A stretch of 64,000 nucleotides of DNA from Methanosarcina vacuolata Z-761 (GTDB lineage: Archaea; Halobacteriota; Methanosarcinia; Methanosarcinales; Methanosarcinaceae): NCBI RefSeq assembly GCF_000969905.1, contig NZ_CP009520.1, positions 806,001-870,000 of the forward strand, written 5' to 3'. The translations under genes and the position numbers were made by a program. Numbering within the stretch: the stretch's first letter is position 1; each line of letters starts with the position of its first letter. The notes beneath the pieces were generated by a model. The model made no database searches and was not told the origin of the DNA. It saw only the letters and a program-made list of their open reading frames with translations. This document shows, in pieces, positions 16,122-26,152 of this stretch.

Positions 16122-18215
16122 CTGGGAAAAGAAAACAAAAAACCTAACCGTCTGATAAATGAAAAGAGCCCATATCTCCTCCAGCATGCATATAATCCTG
16201 TGGACTGGTATCCCTGGGGAGAAGAAGCTTTTGAGAAAGCCAGAAAAGAAAATAAACCTATTTTTCTATCAATTGGATATTCCACCTGCCACTGGTGTCA
16301 CGTAATGGCACATGAGTCATTTGAGGATGAAGAGGTAGCAAGACTCATGAACAGGGCTTTTGTTTGCATAAAAGTAGACCGCGAAGAACGGCCGGACATT
16401 GACAATGTTTATATGACAGTCTGCCAGATTATTCTTGGAAGAGGTGGCTGGCCTCTTAATATCATCATGACCCCAAACATGAAGCCTTTTTTTGCAGGAA
16501 CCTATATCCCTAAAAATTCTCGTTTTAGCCAGACAGGAATGCTCGAGCTTGTGCCTCGAATAGAGGAAATCTGGGACAGGCAGCACGAAGAGGTCCTTGA
16601 GTCGGCTGATAAAATCACGTTTACGATCCAGAATATGATCTCAGAGTCAGCAGGAGAAGGCATAGGGGAGTCAATAATGGAGGAAGCTTATGAAGAGCTA
16701 CTGACGTCCTTTGATAACGAATATGGTGGTTTCGAAAGAGCTCCCAAATTTCCTACTCCACACAAAATATTCTTTTTGCTCCGATACTGGAGACGTAGCG
16801 GGAACCCTGAAGCTCTTCATATGGTTGAATATACCCTGGAAAATATGTACAGGGGAGGAATCCATGACCACCTGGGTTCGGGTTTTCACCGTTACTCTAC
16901 AGATAATACATGGGTTGTCCCTCACTTTGAAAAGATGCTATACGACCAGGCTCTTATTGCAACTGCATACACTGAAATTTATCAGGTTACCGGAAAGAGA
17001 CTGTATAAGGAAGCAGCAGAAGGAATTCTTGACTATGTGTTAAGAGATCTGATATCTCAGGAAGGCGGATTTTATTGTGGGGAAGATGCTGATGTAGAAG
17101 GGGAAGAAGGAAAGTACTATCTCTGGACTTTAGAAGAAGTCCGAAAGGTTCTCAGTCCCGAGGAGTCAGAACTGATTACAAAGGTGTTTAATCTCAGTGA
17201 AAAAGGTAACTTTGAAGAAGAAATAAGAGGTAAGAAAACCGGGACTAATATTTTTTATATGTCTCGTTCTCTCGAATCGCTTGCTGTCGAACTGAATATT
17301 CCTGCTGACGACGTTGAGAGCCGGGTAAAAATGGCTAAAGAAAAACTCCTGTTATCCCGAAATAAACGTAAAAGACCTGCAAAAGATGACAAGATTCTAA
17401 CTGATTGGAATGGACTTATGATTGCAGCTCTTGCAAAAGGTTTCCAGGCCTTTGGCGAGGAGAGATACCTGAAAGCTGCCGAAAAAGCTGCGGATTTCAT
17501 TCTCATGAAACTTTACAGTCCCGATGGGCGATTGCTTCATCGATATCGAGACGGAAAATCCGGTATTTCCGGAACGGCCGATGACTATGCATTTCTGGTC
17601 CATGGACTCCTGGAACTTTACGAGGCAGGATTTAAACTGGATTATCTTAAAGCAGCCCTTTGCCTTAACAGAGAATTTCTCAATCACTTCTGGGATCCCG
17701 TTCAGGGGGGATTTTTCTTTACTGCTGACGACAGCGAGTCACTTATTTTCAGGAAAAAAGAGTTTGCGGATGCAGCCATACCTTCAGGAAATTCTATTGA
17801 GATGCTGAATCTTCTGAGGCTTTCCAGAATAACTGCAGATTCCGAGCTGGAAGATAGAGCTCAAGGGCTTGAACGCGCTTTTTCAAAACTCATCAAAAAA
17901 ATCCCCTCCGGGTATACGCAGTTCTTATCAGCTCTTGATTTTGGTCTGGGCCCAGCTTATCAAGTTGTAATTGCCGGAAAGCATGAATCCACGGACGCTG
18001 GACAGATGCTCGAAGAACTCTGGACGTACTTTATTCCTAATAAAGTGCTGATATTCAGACCTGAAGGAAAGGATCCCGAAATTACAAAGCTGGCAAAATA
18101 TACGGAAGAACAGGTTCCTATAGATGGAAAAGCTACTGCGTATGTCTGCCAGAACTTTCAATGTCAACTTCCTACTACTGAGGTCAATGAGATGTTAAGA
18201 ATGTTAAATGTGTGA
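16122..18215 (+). CDS. Thioredoxin-fold/glycosidase-like protein (DUF255, YyaL/SPATA20 family)
   Basis: This long protein of about 697 residues starts with the family-specific [22 protein letters not shown] thioredoxin-like domain follows, with active-site-like motif STCHWCHVM and the WPLN segment [23 protein letters not shown]. The rest is an alpha/alpha-barrel similar to glycosidase/epimerase toroids ([42 protein letters not shown]). The family is widespread but its reaction is not established. The first standard start, GTG 16200, would cut off the conserved N-terminus. The frame continues upstream to CTG 16122, 6 nt after GGAGGG, with an in-frame stop just before. CTG is therefore the likely start. 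Confidence 0.9.
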   Translation: MGKENKKPNRLINEKSPYLLQHAYNPVDWYPWGEEAFEKARKENKPIFLSIGYSTCHWCHVMAHESFEDEEVARLMNRAFVCIKVDREERPDIDNVYMTVCQIILGRGGWPLNIIMTPNMKPFFAGTYIPKNSRFSQTGMLELVPRIEEIWDRQHEEVLESADKITFTIQNMISESAGEGIGESIMEEAYEELLTSFDNEYGGFERAPKFPTPHKIFFLLRYWRRSGNPEALHMVEYTLENMYRGGIHDHLGSGFHRYSTDNTWVVPHFEKMLYDQALIATAYTEIYQVTGKRLYKEAAEGILDYVLRDLISQEGGFYCGEDADVEGEEGKYYLWTLEEVRKVLSPEESELITKVFNLSEKGNFEEEIRGKKTGTNIFYMSRSLESLAVELNIPADDVESRVKMAKEKLLLSRNKRKRPAKDDKILTDWNGLMIAALAKGFQAFGEERYLKAAEKAADFILMKLYSPDGRLLHRYRDGKSGISGTADDYAFLVHGLLELYEAGFKLDYLKAALCLNREFLNHFWDPVQGGFFFTADDSESLIFRKKEFADAAIPSGNSIEMLNLLRLSRITADSELEDRAQGLERAFSKLIKKIPSGYTQFLSALDFGLGPAYQVVIAGKHESTDAGQMLEELWTYFIPNKVLIFRPEGKDPEITKLAKYTEEQVPIDGKATAYVCQNFQCQLPTTEVNEMLRMLNV

Positions 18216-18252
18216 CTGCAATTGAAACTGAAAGCTTTAGTCAAATGAGTTA

Positions 18253-18330
18253 TTAAAATTAAAATTAAAATTAAAATTAAAATTAAAATTAAAATTAAAA
18301 TTAAAATTAAAATTAAAATTAAAATTAAAA
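18253..18330. repeat. Hexanucleotide microsatellite (ATTAAA), about 13 copies
   Basis: Thirteen perfect tandem copies of a 6-bp unit fill the gap between the DUF255 stop and the Shine-Dalgarno of the cytochrome-b5-like gene. The array is pure A/T and lies where the promoter or leader of the next gene should be. Changes in copy number could alter its expression. Confidence 0.95.
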
Positions 18331-18344
18331 TGGAGAGATGGAAA

Positions 18345-18575
18345 TTGAAAGAATACACACTTGAAGAACTTGCAGAGTATAATGGTAAAAATGGAAAGAT
18401 TTATGTTGCCTATCAGGGCCAGGTCTATGATGTCTCAGACAGCTATTTATGGGAGGATGGTATACACCAGGGACTTCACGATGCCGGAAAAGACCTTACT
18501 GAAGAAATAGACGAGGCACCTCATGGGCCTGAAATGTTTAAGGACTTTCCTGTTATCGGGACTTTGAAAGAATAA
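18345..18575 (+). CDS. Cytochrome-b5-like haem/steroid-binding domain protein
   Basis: This protein of about 76 residues is a single cytochrome-b5-type domain. It reads LKEYTLEELAEYNGKNGKIYVAYQGQVYDVSDSYLW, followed by GIHQGLHDAGKDLTEEIDEAPHG. The two haem-ligand positions are best matched by His of GIHQGLHDAG and His of EAPHG. It belongs to the short prokaryotic group similar to membrane-associated progesterone-receptor-type domains; binding of haem is likely but not proven. It has no signal peptide or helix, so it is cytoplasmic. I choose TTG 18345 because GGAGAG lies 7 nt upstream; an in-frame ATG at 18330 precedes that Shine-Dalgarno. The microsatellite just upstream may affect expression. 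Confidence 0.85.
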   Translation: MKEYTLEELAEYNGKNGKIYVAYQGQVYDVSDSYLWEDGIHQGLHDAGKDLTEEIDEAPHGPEMFKDFPVIGTLKE

Positions 18576-18635
18576 AGTGGTTTGAACTACACATCTCTTG
18601 GTTAGAAATATGTTGTTGAGTGTTTGCTCGAAAGG

Positions 18636-18727
18636 TATAAAACTGGCATATCAGAAAAATATAAAACTGGCATATCAGAAAAATATAAAACTGGCATATC
18701 AGAAAAGTATAAAACTGGTGTATCATG
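18636..18727. repeat. Tandem array, about 24-bp unit
   Basis: About four copies of a unit reading TATAAAACTGGCATATCAGAAAAA lie between the cytochrome-b5-like gene and the kinase gene. Each copy contains a TATAAAA word, so the array presents several potential TATA boxes in a row upstream of the gene at 18822. Confidence 0.85.
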
Positions 18728-18821
18728 AAGATTTAGACTGGTGTGTTATGTAAAAAATATTTTTCGAATAATTTTTAAGGGCTGCATTAAGTATAATTGA
18801 TATAAATCCATTCTTTTTTCC

Positions 18822-19370
18822 ATGTTAATAGGACTCACCGGTACGCCAGGGACTGGAAAAACTTCTGTAAGTAAGTTTCTTGAAAGAAAAAGGCACTGGA
18901 AAGTAATCCACCTTAACGAAATGATCAAAGAAGAGCATCTTTACACCGAGATCGATGAGGAAAGGGATGCGGTTATTGCGGATATGGAACTTGTCAGACA
19001 GCGTCTTAAAGAGATGATTAATGGAAAGGAAAATGAGCTAATAATTCTTGAGAGTCATCTTGCCCATTACATCGCAGATATCGTGATTGTACTTAGGCTG
19101 TATCCTGCTGAGTTAAAATTAAGGCTGGAAGAGCGTGGCTATTCGGAAGAGAAAATAAGGGAAAATATTGAGGCCGAAGCTCTCGATGTGATCCTGGTTG
19201 AAGCCTTTGAATGGTGTAAGAATGTTTTTGAGATAAATACAACAGGAAAGAGCATTGAAGAGACAGGACAACACATAGAAAAAATAGTAGATCATATTTT
19301 AAGTGGCAGTGAAGAAGAATTGTTGGACTATAAACCCGGATCAATTGATTGGATTGATCTTGTTCCTTAA
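18822..19370 (+). CDS. Putative adenylate kinase, Fap7/hCINAP (AK6) type
   Basis: This 182-residue P-loop kinase starts MLIGLTGTPGTGKTSVSKFL (Walker A at residues 7-14). NMP-binding elements and a lid region (LEERGYSEEKIRENIEAEALDVILVEA, residues about 108-134) are typical of archaeal AK6/Fap7 proteins. These have adenylate-kinase activity and act in maturation of the small ribosomal subunit in eukaryotes and probably archaea. Length is normal. It is cytoplasmic. It follows a TATA-rich repeat array, and no Shine-Dalgarno is evident before the ATG, so it may be leaderless. Confidence 0.9.
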   Translation: MLIGLTGTPGTGKTSVSKFLERKRHWKVIHLNEMIKEEHLYTEIDEERDAVIADMELVRQRLKEMINGKENELIILESHLAHYIADIVIVLRLYPAELKLRLEERGYSEEKIRENIEAEALDVILVEAFEWCKNVFEINTTGKSIEETGQHIEKIVDHILSGSEEELLDYKPGSIDWIDLVP

Positions 19371-19514
19371 TTGTTTGGAACTTGATTATTTCTGAATTAA
19401 ATAGAGGAGGAAATTGGTAAGGGATGTGGGGACTGGATCCCCGGAAGATTAACACTTCCTTTTCCCTTAAATTGCTCCGTTACAACAGGCAGGACAATCG
19501 CCTGATGAACATTT

Positions 19515-19898
19515 TTAGCATCTGACTTTAATCTTAACGATTGCACAATCGGTTTTTCCATCCTTACCTTTTACACAGTATTTGAAACTGTCAATACAAG
19601 ATTTTTTGCAACTCGCTGGCTTTGTGTAGCAGAATTTACCGTTACTCTTCATACATACCTTGCCGCCCAGTTTGGTAGTAAAGCATCCTGTAGATGTAAC
19701 TTTAAGGTTGCATCCTTTGTCATTACTCAGCACGTTATAGCAACAAGACTTGCATTTACAATTGAATGTATCGTTTATTGCATCTGTTTTACACTTGTTC
19801 TTATTGCATGAGGTGTTGAATGCGGCTGCTCCTGTCATTGACATGACAAAGAAGAGCAACGTAAAAATACATATTGTCTTGAATAAAGTTCTTCTCAT
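19515..19898 (-). CDS. Secreted cysteine-rich single Ig/cadherin-like domain protein
   Basis: This protein of 127 residues has a signal peptide (MRRTLFKTICIFTLLFFVMSMTGAAA). About 100 mature residues follow that contain 15 cysteines. The backbone pattern (AINDTFN...YNVLSNDKG-NLKVTSTG...SNGKF-YTKPAS...DSFKY-VKGKDGKTD-AIVKIKV) matches the repeat unit of bacterial cadherin/VCBS-type Ig-like domains (AVNDT...NVLAND...LTVTSVG...GTITYTP...DSFTYTVSDGNGGTDTATVTITV). Cysteines replace residues on adjacent strands, so cross-strand disulfides or metal binding are likely. The start is the ATG at 19898, 6 nt after GGAGGG; a longer frame upstream lacks a Shine-Dalgarno. It should be surface-exposed or released. 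It has no operon partner. Confidence 0.8.
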   Translation of the reverse strand: MRRTLFKTICIFTLLFFVMSMTGAAAFNTSCNKNKCKTDAINDTFNCKCKSCCYNVLSNDKGCNLKVTSTGCFTTKLGGKVCMKSNGKFCYTKPASCKKSCIDSFKYCVKGKDGKTDCAIVKIKVRC

Positions 19899-20680
19899 TT
19901 TATACCCTCCATAGTATACACTCAACCATAAAATATTCAAAGATATCGATTTTTAAGTCCGATTTTCACTGGTGATGAAAATATACTCTTCCGGATTAAA
20001 ACCCCCGATTTAGCAGGGAGATATATTTTCATATGATTGAGTGATCTTTCTATGCTATTTCTTAACAAACAGTTAAAAAATAAACAGTCTATTGTATGTT
20101 TTTATTTACCTCTTACTTCTTCGAAAATATAGGTACTCTTCAATGTGCTCAGTATTAGCATCAATTTCAGTAATTAACCTTATATGTCAAATTAAGGTTA
20201 AAAATTAAAACGCAGTATTACAAAACACATAGAAAATGATCCAACATCTTTGCGAAAAAGTTACAAGAGTTCACAATTAGAAATAGTCACTCCTTTTATT
20301 AAACATTTTCTCTTTAATTTACTTGCAACTGTTGACTGTGTGGACTTATTAAAAAAAGTCACAGAGTGTCAGCAATACCTGGATAGAGACAAATAGTTAT
20401 GTGTAGACTATGCAGTTGTCACCGAATAATCTACACACAGATTTGAGATAATGAAATTATGTATCTATTCCTGAACTGCAAATTTGAAGTTATATTTTCA
20501 TCATTCCTAAAGAGAACAGAAAAATGGAAAGAAGGTTGAAATAATAATGGAAGATGAAATATAAAGAACAAACAAAAATAAGAAAGACTAAAAGTAAGAA
20601 AAATAACAACTGAAGAGAAGCTATACTGAATCTAGAAAGATTTCAAAGTGATTATACAAACGTCATAAGAGTAACCACTT
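19899..20680. other. Long AT-rich intergenic region with one hairpin
   Basis: This 780-bp stretch contains no convincing gene. An imperfect inverted repeat lies at 20400-20437: TGTGTAGACTAT pairs with ATAATCTACACA, 12-bp arms with one mismatch and a 14-base loop. It could be an operator or a short structured RNA. The rest is AT-rich and unremarkable. Confidence 0.5.
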
Positions 20681-21232
<552 letters not shown>

Positions 21233-21251
21233 TTATTTATTCTCTATATAT

Positions 21252-21309
21252 TCTGATTTCATACAGTTTCGTCACGGATTTCTGATTTCATACAGTTTCG
21301 TCACGGATT
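21252..21309. repeat. 29-bp tandem duplication at the 3' end of fpoF
   Basis: Two nearly perfect copies of a 29-bp unit (TCTGATTTCATACAGTTTCG...) lie at 21252-21280 and 21281-21309. The second copy spans the stop codon of fpoF, so the last coding bases and stop were duplicated downstream. The coding frame appears unaffected. Confidence 0.85.
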
Positions 21310-22328
21310 CCTGTCTCAAAGCTGAACTCTTTGCAGACCTCTTTGAAATGTTCAGCATTATTTTTGCGCTTCATATCAATAAGCTTTCTTACAAGCTCAA
21401 GGCCAGGCTTGGGATCTTCCATGATCTCCATTTCTTCGCGGACCATATCGAAGTATTCCTCTCCGATATCTGTCCTTATAAAGACCGAGTTCCATCCATC
21501 CGGAGCACCAACGGAGCCTACAGAAATGTCGGCAAAGACTGAAGTGTAATCACAGCAGTGATGGCAGGGGTTTCTGGCATATTTGGCTACATCCTTAATA
21601 GGCACGGAGTGAACCTCGCCGTCACTGGTGTAGACCCAGAATTTACCTTTAGTGAACTCCATCTTTCTGACGTCTTCGATCTTGACTTTCATAATCTCCG
21701 GGATTATTTTATCAAGCATTACGTCATGATAAAAACTTTCCATACATAGTAATCCGATGATAAGCACAATTTTCTCGCTTACATTTTCCCTGATCAGCCG
21801 CGCAGAATGGGCCTGGCAGGGCACCCCGACAACTGCAATCCGATCATATTTTTCAAAGGCTTCCCGGAGCGCTGCGACAACCGGGTCAGAAGTGTACTTG
21901 GTTCCTCTTACCTTCTCAACGTCTTCAGCACTTGTCAATAAAACGACTTCTGGTTCCCATTTTTCGTTTCGAGTAATTCCTACTGCGCAGTCGATTTTGT
22001 CCTGCTTGAAAAGAGACTTAAGGATACCACTGGTAACTCCTCCATCCTGGCTGCCAGCATTTTCCCTGGACTTTGCGGCAAAAAACGTGCGCACATTTGC
22101 AAGCTCATTCTCAATGAAGCCATCTACTACTGGACAGATTCTGCTGCAGGTTAAGCAACCTTCGCAGACCAGATACCCAGCTCCTTTTTCATACAGGCTC
22201 AGATCGTTTGGATCACGGATTTCTGCCGCCTTCTTTACAGTTACAGCTCCTATAGGACATACGGCCTCGCATGCTCCACAGGCTGCGCATACGTCATGTT
22301 CAATGACTTCTGCAATCTTTGGTGGCAA
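21288..22328 (-). CDS. fpoF: F420H2 dehydrogenase electron-input subunit FpoF
   Basis: This 346-residue protein has two N-terminal [4Fe-4S] motifs, CAACGACEAVCP (residues about 14-25) and CEGCLTCSRICP. The FrhB/FpoF-type F420- and FAD-binding domain follows (QDGGVTSGILKSL, VRGTKYTSDPV, VGVPCQAHSARL, ICDYTSVFADISVG-like segment). It oxidises reduced F420 and feeds electrons to the membrane Fpo complex, driving proton export with methanophenazine as acceptor. In Methanosarcina fpoF lies apart from the other fpo genes and next to mer, exactly as here. The start is a TTG at 22328 with a strong Shine-Dalgarno GGAGGT 6 nt upstream. A hairpin in the mer-fpoF spacer may tune its expression. Confidence 0.93.
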   Translation of the reverse strand: MPPKIAEVIEHDVCAACGACEAVCPIGAVTVKKAAEIRDPNDLSLYEKGAGYLVCEGCLTCSRICPVVDGFIENELANVRTFFAAKSRENAGSQDGGVTSGILKSLFKQDKIDCAVGITRNEKWEPEVVLLTSAEDVEKVRGTKYTSDPVVAALREAFEKYDRIAVVGVPCQAHSARLIRENVSEKIVLIIGLLCMESFYHDVMLDKIIPEIMKVKIEDVRKMEFTKGKFWVYTSDGEVHSVPIKDVAKYARNPCHHCCDYTSVFADISVGSVGAPDGWNSVFIRTDIGEEYFDMVREEMEIMEDPKPGLELVRKLIDMKRKNNAEHFKEVCKEFSFETGIRDETV

Positions 22329-22353
22329 TTAGTTACCTCCAACACCTTGATAT

Positions 22354-22372
22354 TCTTGCCTTACCGGCAAGA
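22354..22372 (-). promoter_or_regulatory. Hairpin in the mer-fpoF intergenic spacer
   Basis: TCTTGCC and GGCAAGA are perfect 7-bp arms around a 5-base loop. They lie in the 102-bp gap between mer and fpoF, about 10 bp upstream of the fpoF Shine-Dalgarno on the transcribed strand. On the other side is an oligo-A/T stretch. It could stabilise the fpoF message, act as a processing site or partially terminate. Confidence 0.6.
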
Positions 22373-22430
22373 TGTTTTTTAAAAATATAATAAGAAAAAA
22401 TTAAAAAAAATTATGCAAGATGTAATAAAC

Positions 22431-23681
<1,251 letters not shown>

Positions 23682-23795
23682 GGAACTTAAGCACTTATGC
23701 TGCAAATCAAGTGTAGTAAACGTCATAATTACTGTTTTATTTTTAAAAAGCTATGGGTTTTATGCTATTGTTTTGTGCTTCAAGTGCGTAAGTCC
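23682..23795. mobile_element. Possible MITE-like element (about 114 bp)
   Basis: GGAACTTAAGCACTT at the left end and the reverse complement of the right end, GGACTTACGCACTTGAAGCAC, are related for about 15-20 bp with mismatches and one indel. Flanks both contain ATACC but in shifted register, so the target duplication is unclear. There is no coding capacity. Confidence 0.4.
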
Positions 23796-24137
23796 TAATA
23801 CCTTAAAAACTTTTCCAGAAACTGGCACTTGAAACCACAGTTTCGAACTGTACTGACTTGAATCATGAACAGAAACTGGGCTTTTTCGAAGAAAACTATT
23901 CTTTCAAATTGGCCAAAAGGTTTATATTGGAAAATGCCATGCAACGAAAATTCCGCAGCGATCAGGCGAATATTAACTGTATGAATTGTGCAAATGAACT
24001 CTTCGAGGGGTTCAACTTTGACATAAGAATAACTAATGTCTTGAAAATATAGTTATTGGTTACATGTTAACTCTGAATCGCTATCTGTTGATGAAAAGCT
24101 ATCAACATTTATGCTCAATAATTAAGTTGCCATAACA

Positions 24138-24225
24138 CTAGTGTCGAGTCAATCCTCAAGGATTCAATAATTCCGAATAATTGCAATCGATTTTATACGA
24201 CATTTTGCGGTTGACCCGACACTAG
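24138..24225. mobile_element. MITE-like element with 15-bp ends (88 bp)
   Basis: CTAGTGTCGAGTCAA at the left and TTGACCCGACACTAG at the right are inverted repeats with one mismatch. If the terminal TA is the duplicated target, this matches IS630/Tc1-type insertion. The interior of about 58 bp is AT-rich and non-coding. Nothing else was found between 23796 and 24330 except a doubtful 64-codon frame at 23858. Confidence 0.65.
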
Positions 24226-24330
24226 AGGAAAGCGCTGAAAATGAGATCAACAATTCTCATTTTACGCTGGCATTTTTTACTGTTGAAACAACATATCTTT
24301 CTAGCTGGCAAGGTCTGAGTTGCAATGAAT

Positions 24331-24400
24331 GCATTTAGAGTTACGCATTTAGAGTTATGCATTTAGAGTTATTCATTTAGAGTTATTCATTTAGAGTTAA
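24331..24400. repeat. Tandem array, 14-bp period (GCATTTAGAGTTAT)
   Basis: Five contiguous 14-mers of the form KCATTTAGAGTTAH lie in the middle of the 1.8-kb spacer between mer and the beta-helix gene. Confidence 0.9.
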
Positions 24401-24989
24401 TCTCATTTATGGGGTTCAGTTTCAAGCTATTTGCGTTTATGGCTGGTTCTTGTCAGTAATTAGTCTGTTAATAGTTTAACACATAAATAAAATCAACATC
24501 AAAATCTATAGGATAATATGGTCTTTGTTTCAGAGATTCTTCGGTATATTTTATAAAATCATTTTTATTATTTTTATTTAAACTACTTATTTAAATTCCC
24601 TTTGTAATATTTTACTTCTCTGTTCCTTAAACACCTGAAATATCCTTAAATAATTATGTACAATATAAATTTATTTAATATAATACCAAAAATATTTTAT
24701 AATAGGATCACATAACCAGGAGTGTCAACTCAGAAATTCAATAATGATAAATCAAAACTTTCTAAAAAAGAGAGTTGATCTGGCTAAAGGCCGTATTAGA
24801 TAAAATGATATTGACCAGAAGGCTACTATCCTGTGGTCAGTAGTGGTTTTAATTTGTAGAAGCCAAAACTTCTAGTTTCCGGCCACCTCCAGTGACTAAT
24901 CCCTATACGTTATTGGAGAGTGGATACTCTGTGTGCAACGTGTCCGCCCCACTAAATCGCAGAGAACCGAATTGGATAGGTTCAAAAAA
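24401..24989. other. Spacer, possible long leader of the beta-helix gene
   Basis: The first half is AT-rich. The part from about 24760 to 24980 is richer in GC than the surrounding spacer. It contains small potential stems, for example GACCA...TGGTC around 24813-24838. It may be the 5' part of a long leader for the gene at 25213 or a structured RNA. I cannot assign it to a known RNA family. Confidence 0.35.
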
Positions 24990-25007
24990 TATTACGCAGA
25001 CGTAATA
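24990..25007. promoter_or_regulatory. Palindrome TATTACG-N4-CGTAATA, site 1
   Basis: A perfect inverted repeat with 7-bp arms and a 4-base centre. The identical arms occur again at 25102-25119, 112 bp away, close to a whole number of helical turns. The pair lies 100-220 bp upstream of a secreted beta-helix gene, fitting a dimeric regulator binding two phased operators. Confidence 0.6.
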
Positions 25008-25101
25008 GGAATCTGAATACCCGTATAGAGCCGGCCTGATCAGAGAGTTCTATTCAAGAATTCAAAATCCCTACCTGATTAGATTAGTTCGGAAAAGTAA
25101 G

Positions 25102-25119
25102 TATTACGAGTACGTAATA
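25102..25119. promoter_or_regulatory. Palindrome TATTACG-N4-CGTAATA, site 2
   Basis: Same arms as the site at 24990-25007, with a different 4-base centre. It lies about 95 bp before the ATG of the beta-helix gene, near where a promoter would be expected. Confidence 0.6.
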
Positions 25120-25212
25120 TGAAATTTTGAGAATATTTGGGAAAAAAGTACCTTACTGTATGTTTTTTGATTTCACTTAATCCCTATAAAAATCCAACCC
25201 AAAGGTGATACG

Positions 25213-26109
25213 ATGCAAAAAAGACAACTAGGAACCCTATTCCTGGTAACATGCCTTATTTTAACAACTGTACCGGCTGCGTTAGGCGCTCAGAGTACAA
25301 AGGTAGTAACTGTTGCTGGAGACGGAAGTGGAGACTACAATTGTGATGGAAAAGCCGATGATGTCCAGATTAACCAGGCCCTTGAATTTGCTGCACAAAA
25401 CCCGGGCACAATTGTCCACCTTAAAGGCCCGTTCACATATGATATAAGCGATTCTCTCCGGATTGGCAGTAACACAGTCCTTGAAGGAGATTCCGGTACA
25501 AAGATTAAGCTTGCCAAAGGACTACCAGTCTGGGGTGGGCGTGAGAGCAGTATTTCAGAGAAGAAAGCCATGCTTATGGTTAGAGGCAGTTCTGCAAGCG
25601 GTGTTACAATAAAAGGCATAACTGTTGATGGCAGCCAGTCCGACTATTATTCTGGTGTCAGGCTCGGAACCTCCTGTTATAACATGGCAACTATAGTAAA
25701 CTGCAACGGATTAACAATTCAGGATGTTACGTTCCAGAATGGATGTAATGATGCAATGCTCATTTCACAATCCAACAATGTAGTGATAGATTCCGTAACT
25801 GTAAACAAATGTGGACACGATGGTGTATATGCCTATCATGTAAACGGCATCACAGTTAAGAATTGTAACTTTATCAACCGGACTAATTCGTCCGTTAGAT
25901 TCGATTCCGTTACCAACGGGGTCATGAAAAACAATGAATGTACTACTTCCGGTGGTGGATACGCAGGTCTGGAACTACAGGGAACTCTTAAAAACATAGA
26001 AGCTTCTGGCAACTATTTCCATGACTTACCTGCCCCTGCAGTGGTGCACTTAAATACAAAAGAAACTGGTGTAAATATCCACGACAACAGAATTGAAAAC
26101 TGTGGATAA
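25213..26109 (+). CDS. Secreted right-handed parallel beta-helix protein
   Basis: This 298-residue protein has a signal peptide (residues 1-26, ending PAALGA). A pectate-lyase-like beta-helix follows: GDGSGDYNCDGKADDVQINQALEFA caps the N-terminus and PbH1-type coils run from about 80 to 298 (GVTIKGITVDGS, NNVVIDSVTVNKCGHDGVYAYHVNGITVKNCNF). Methanosarcina carry many such surface proteins, some acting on the methanochondroitin matrix (disaggregatase-like), but no catalytic residues can be assigned here. The domain is shorter than in most relatives, and no S-layer or C-terminal anchor is seen, so it may be released. Shine-Dalgarno AAGGTGAT lies just before the ATG. Two identical palindromes upstream suggest specific control. 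Confidence 0.88.
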   Translation: MQKRQLGTLFLVTCLILTTVPAALGAQSTKVVTVAGDGSGDYNCDGKADDVQINQALEFAAQNPGTIVHLKGPFTYDISDSLRIGSNTVLEGDSGTKIKLAKGLPVWGGRESSISEKKAMLMVRGSSASGVTIKGITVDGSQSDYYSGVRLGTSCYNMATIVNCNGLTIQDVTFQNGCNDAMLISQSNNVVIDSVTVNKCGHDGVYAYHVNGITVKNCNFINRTNSSVRFDSVTNGVMKNNECTTSGGGYAGLELQGTLKNIEASGNYFHDLPAPAVVHLNTKETGVNIHDNRIENCG

Positions 26110-26128
26110 GATATTTTCTTATTGGGAA

Positions 26129-26152
26129 ACTCTCAGTTCGTCAACTGAGAGT
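26129..26152 (+). terminator. Hairpin terminator after the beta-helix gene
   Basis: ACTCTCAGTT-CGTC-AACTGAGAGT is a perfect 10-bp stem with a 4-base loop, starting 20 bp after the stop codon and followed by a T-rich stretch. Confidence 0.7.

Noticed and set aside
18164-18358. Minus-strand open frame encoding a long Leu-Ile repeat
   Set aside because: It is only the translation of the hexanucleotide microsatellite at 18253-18330.
23858-24052. 64-codon plus-strand frame in the mer upstream spacer
   Set aside because: No Shine-Dalgarno, no family similarity and an AT-rich non-coding context; not reported as a gene.
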